64,000 bases of DNA from Novosphingobium sp. KCTC 2891 (lineage in GTDB: Bacteria > Pseudomonadota > Alphaproteobacteria > Sphingomonadales > Sphingomonadaceae), in NCBI RefSeq assembly GCF_025938155.1, contig NZ_JAPCZG010000006.1:124001-188000 (forward strand), written 5' to 3'. The translations under genes and the position numbers were made by a program. The notes below the pieces were generated by a model, which was not told the DNA's origin, searched no databases, and was given only the letters and a program-made list of their open reading frames with translations. Below are positions 61,958-64,000 of the stretch, one piece after another. Position 1 is the stretch's first letter. Each line of letters opens with the position of its first letter.

Positions 61958-62641
61958 ATGTCCATCCGTTTGCACGGCTATCCGGTCAGCAACTATTTCA
62001 ATATCGCCCGCGCTGCCCTCATCGAAAAGGCAGTGCCGCACGACATCGTCATCACGCGCGCGTCACAGGAACCCGAATTTCTCGAACGCAGCGCGCTGGG
62101 GAAGATCCCGGTACTGGAAGGACCGGATGGGTGGATCGCGGAAACGGTAGCGATCCTCGAATACCTGGACGACAAGTTTTCAGCAGTTTCCCTGCGCCCG
62201 AACGACCTTGGCACCCGTGCCCACGCGCGGCAGATCGTGAACATCGCACAAGTCTATGTCGAAGTGCCGTGCAGAGCGCTGTTTCCGGGCGTGTTCGCGG
62301 CAGGCAGCGTCGCTACCAAGGCCCAAGCCGACGCGCTCGCCACGATCGACCGTGCCGTGGCCGCAATATCCCGATTAAGGCGCGAGGGTCCGTTCCTGCT
62401 GGGCGATGAGCTGACCGCTGCGGATGTGTTCGGGTTCTTCACGCTCGACATCGCCCAACGCGTCGTCGGCTTCCTCACCGGCCGTTCCATTCTGGACGAA
62501 GCAGGGCTTCGAGACTGGTTCGCCAGCGTCGCTGCGCGGCCTTCCACCGTGGCCGTGATGGCCGACTTTCTCTCTTTCCTGGCGCCGTATCTCGCTGAAC
62601 GCGACGCGCCGTATCGCCTGGAGCACCCAATCGATGCGTGA
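61958..62641 (+). CDS. Glutathione S-transferase family protein
   Basis: The 227-residue protein has an N-terminal thioredoxin-like domain (SIRLHGYPVSNYFNIAR, with a Ser/Tyr near residues 9-12 as possible glutathione contacts). A Glu-Thr pair in WIAETVAILEYLDD marks the glutathione site. The C-terminal helical domain contains LLGDELTAADVFGFF. The start is uncertain: GGGAGG lies ten bases before ATG 61958 and only one base before ATG 61949. The stop overlaps the next gene by eight bases. It may open or isomerise a ring intermediate (maleylacetoacetate-isomerase-like) or handle halogenated compounds. Confidence 0.88.
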   Translation: MSIRLHGYPVSNYFNIARAALIEKAVPHDIVITRASQEPEFLERSALGKIPVLEGPDGWIAETVAILEYLDDKFSAVSLRPNDLGTRAHARQIVNIAQVYVEVPCRALFPGVFAAGSVATKAQADALATIDRAVAAISRLRREGPFLLGDELTAADVFGFFTLDIAQRVVGFLTGRSILDEAGLRDWFASVAARPSTVAVMADFLSFLAPYLAERDAPYRLEHPIDA

Positions 62642-64000
62642 TGTTACGCTCGACGACAAGTATCGCCAAGATCATGGCACCGTTCTGATGAACGGCACGC
62701 AGGCCCTTGTTCGCCTGCCGATGATGCAGAAGGCGCGCGATCGCGCCGCAGGCCTGAACACGGCCGGTTTCATCTCGGGCTATCGCGGATCGCCGCTCGG
62801 CAGCTACGATCAGGAGCTGTGGCGGGCCAAGACCCTGCTGGCCGAACACGACATCGTGTTCCAGCCGGGCGTCAACGAAGACCTCGCCGCCACGGCGGTA
62901 TGGGGCACGCAGATGCTGGACTCGACGCCCGGCGCCAATCGCGACGGCGTGTTCGCCATCTGGTATGGCAAGGGTCCTGGCGTGGACCGCTCGGGCGATC
63001 CGTTCAAGCACGGCAACACGGCCGGTTCCGCCCAGCACGGGGGCGTTCTGATCGTCGCCGGGGACGATCACAGCGGCAAGTCCTCCACGGTCGCGCACAG
63101 TAGCGAGATGGCGCTGGTGCATGCCGGGATGCCGATCCTTGCCCCTGCCAACACGCAGGACGTGATCGACCTGGGCCTGCTGGGTTGGGCGATGTCGCGC
63201 TACACCGGTCTTTGGACCGGCTTCAAGCTGTGCAACGAAGTGCTCGAACAGACGATGACCGTCTCGATCGACGAGACCGGCGACGCGCCGGTCTGCCCCG
63301 ATCGCGGCGAGGCTCCGCCCAACGGATTCCACAACTTCCCCACCCACCTTGATCGCTCCCAGTCCGAAATCGTCGCCAAGCGGTTTCGCTGGCCGCTGGT
63401 GGCGCGCTTCGTCCGCGCGAACCGCATTGACCGCATCCTGATCGATGCGCCCCGGCGCAAGCTCGGCATCGTCGCGTGCGGCAAGGCCGTGGACGATACC
63501 CGCCAGGCGCTGGCGATGCTGGGGCTGGACGGCATTCATGCGGCGACCCACGGCGTTTCGCTATACAAGCTCGGCTGCGTCTATCCGGTCGAGCCGGAAG
63601 GACTGGCCGAATTCGCCGCCGGGCAGGACGAGCTCCTGTTCATCGAGGAAAAGGACGGGCTGACCGAGAACCAGGCCAAGTCCATCCTCTATGGCCGCCC
63701 GAACGTTCCGCGCATTGTCGGCAAGCACGACGAAAACGGTATTCCGCTGATACCGGCCGACGTTCAGTTGGAAGCGATCGAACTTGCGCGGGTCATCGCC
63801 GCGCGCATGGAGCGGCTGGGCATCGCGACAACGGCGCTCGCCGAACGGACAAACCTGATCGCCGCGCGCTCGGGCATCAGCGGCGCAAACTCCACGGACA
63901 GCGCCGTCCGTTCGCCCTACTTCTGCTCGGGCTGCCCGCACAACACCGGCACCCGCTTTCCCGACGGGAGCATCGCGGCCGGTGGCATCGGCTGTCATGC
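62634..64000 (+). CDS. 2-oxoacid (indolepyruvate) ferredoxin oxidoreductase, partial
   Basis: The gene begins at ATG 62634 and runs off the right edge after about 455 codons. Blocks include MNGTQALVRLPMMQKARDRA, GFISGYRGSPLG, HDIVFQPGVNEDLAATAVWG and a cysteine pair in SGCPHNTGTRFPDGS. This matches the N-terminal part of the large fused indolepyruvate ferredoxin oxidoreductase proteins, normally over 1100 residues. These enzymes convert 2-oxo acids to acyl-CoA with ferredoxin. GGAG precedes the start. It overlaps the GST gene by eight bases and is the last visible gene of the unit. Confidence 0.9.
   Translation, partial: MRDVTLDDKYRQDHGTVLMNGTQALVRLPMMQKARDRAAGLNTAGFISGYRGSPLGSYDQELWRAKTLLAEHDIVFQPGVNEDLAATAVWGTQMLDSTPGANRDGVFAIWYGKGPGVDRSGDPFKHGNTAGSAQHGGVLIVAGDDHSGKSSTVAHSSEMALVHAGMPILAPANTQDVIDLGLLGWAMSRYTGLWTGFKLCNEVLEQTMTVSIDETGDAPVCPDRGEAPPNGFHNFPTHLDRSQSEIVAKRFRWPLVARFVRANRIDRILIDAPRRKLGIVACGKAVDDTRQALAMLGLDGIHAATHGVSLYKLGCVYPVEPEGLAEFAAGQDELLFIEEKDGLTENQAKSILYGRPNVPRIVGKHDENGIPLIPADVQLEAIELARVIAARMERLGIATTALAERTNLIAARSGISGANSTDSAVRSPYFCSGCPHNTGTRFPDGSIAAGGIGCH

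Noticed and set aside
1..64000. CRISPR array, tRNA or rRNA genes, integrase-bordered island
   Set aside because: No regular repeat-spacer pattern, tRNA-like cloverleaf or integrase frame was found; only IS6 remnants mark mobility.

Overview
The window is GC-rich, densely packed DNA from an alphaproteobacterium, most likely a member of the Sphingomonadales (Novosphingobium/Sphingobium-like). This is inferred from three TonB-dependent receptors, many Rieske, flavin and TauD-type oxygenases, a sugar locus carrying two tryptophan-halogenase-like proteins, and IS6-family transposase remnants. No rRNA, tRNA or CRISPR array was seen.

Layout. (1) 1-3360: the end of a cobalamin operon (cobC fragment, cbiB, cobQ, cobU), translationally coupled. 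(2) 3375-26663: an island of oxygenases, amidohydrolases, amidases and transporters bracketed by two same-orientation remnants of an IS6-family transposase gene. It holds a RutA/RutB-like pair, two TrzA/AtzA-type amidohydrolases, two acetamidase/formamidase genes (one fused to an AraC-type regulator), a Rieske oxygenase, an extradiol-dioxygenase-like protein, two TauD/TfdA-type dioxygenases, a VOC protein, an SDR, a sugar kinase, three MFS carriers, a TonB receptor and an SBF-type carrier. I infer a catabolic unit for a nitrogen-containing, probably heterocyclic or amide compound; the substrate is unknown. (3) 26736-31186: ParB-like protein, SulP transporter, cold-shock protein and a run of small genes. 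(4) 31205-41361: a sugar locus (secreted GH13 enzyme, two halogenase-like flavoproteins, large TonB receptor, MFS carrier, LacI regulator) with LacI-type palindromes between the divergent receptor and carrier genes. (5) 41553-41839: a scar joining a transposase fragment to the 3' end of a quinone oxidoreductase gene. (6) 41920-49824: an efflux locus (MATE, RND pump, adaptor, TetR regulator, outer-membrane factor) with two matching inverted-repeat operators. (7) 49862-64000: a second catabolic cluster (EthD-like protein, aldo/keto reductase, two related SnoaL-like proteins, P450, FMN 2-hydroxyacid dehydrogenase, aldehyde dehydrogenase, AraC regulator, TonB receptor, Rieske ferredoxin, FAD oxidase, GST, 2-oxoacid:ferredoxin oxidoreductase). 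It has a two-half-site element repeated upstream of the P450 and the receptor.

In regions 2, 4 and 7 the logic is the same: a TonB receptor brings a substrate across the outer membrane, inner-membrane carriers or periplasmic enzymes handle it, cytoplasmic oxygenases and hydrolases degrade it, and a local regulator controls expression. All functions are read from sequence patterns recalled from known families; no database search was run.
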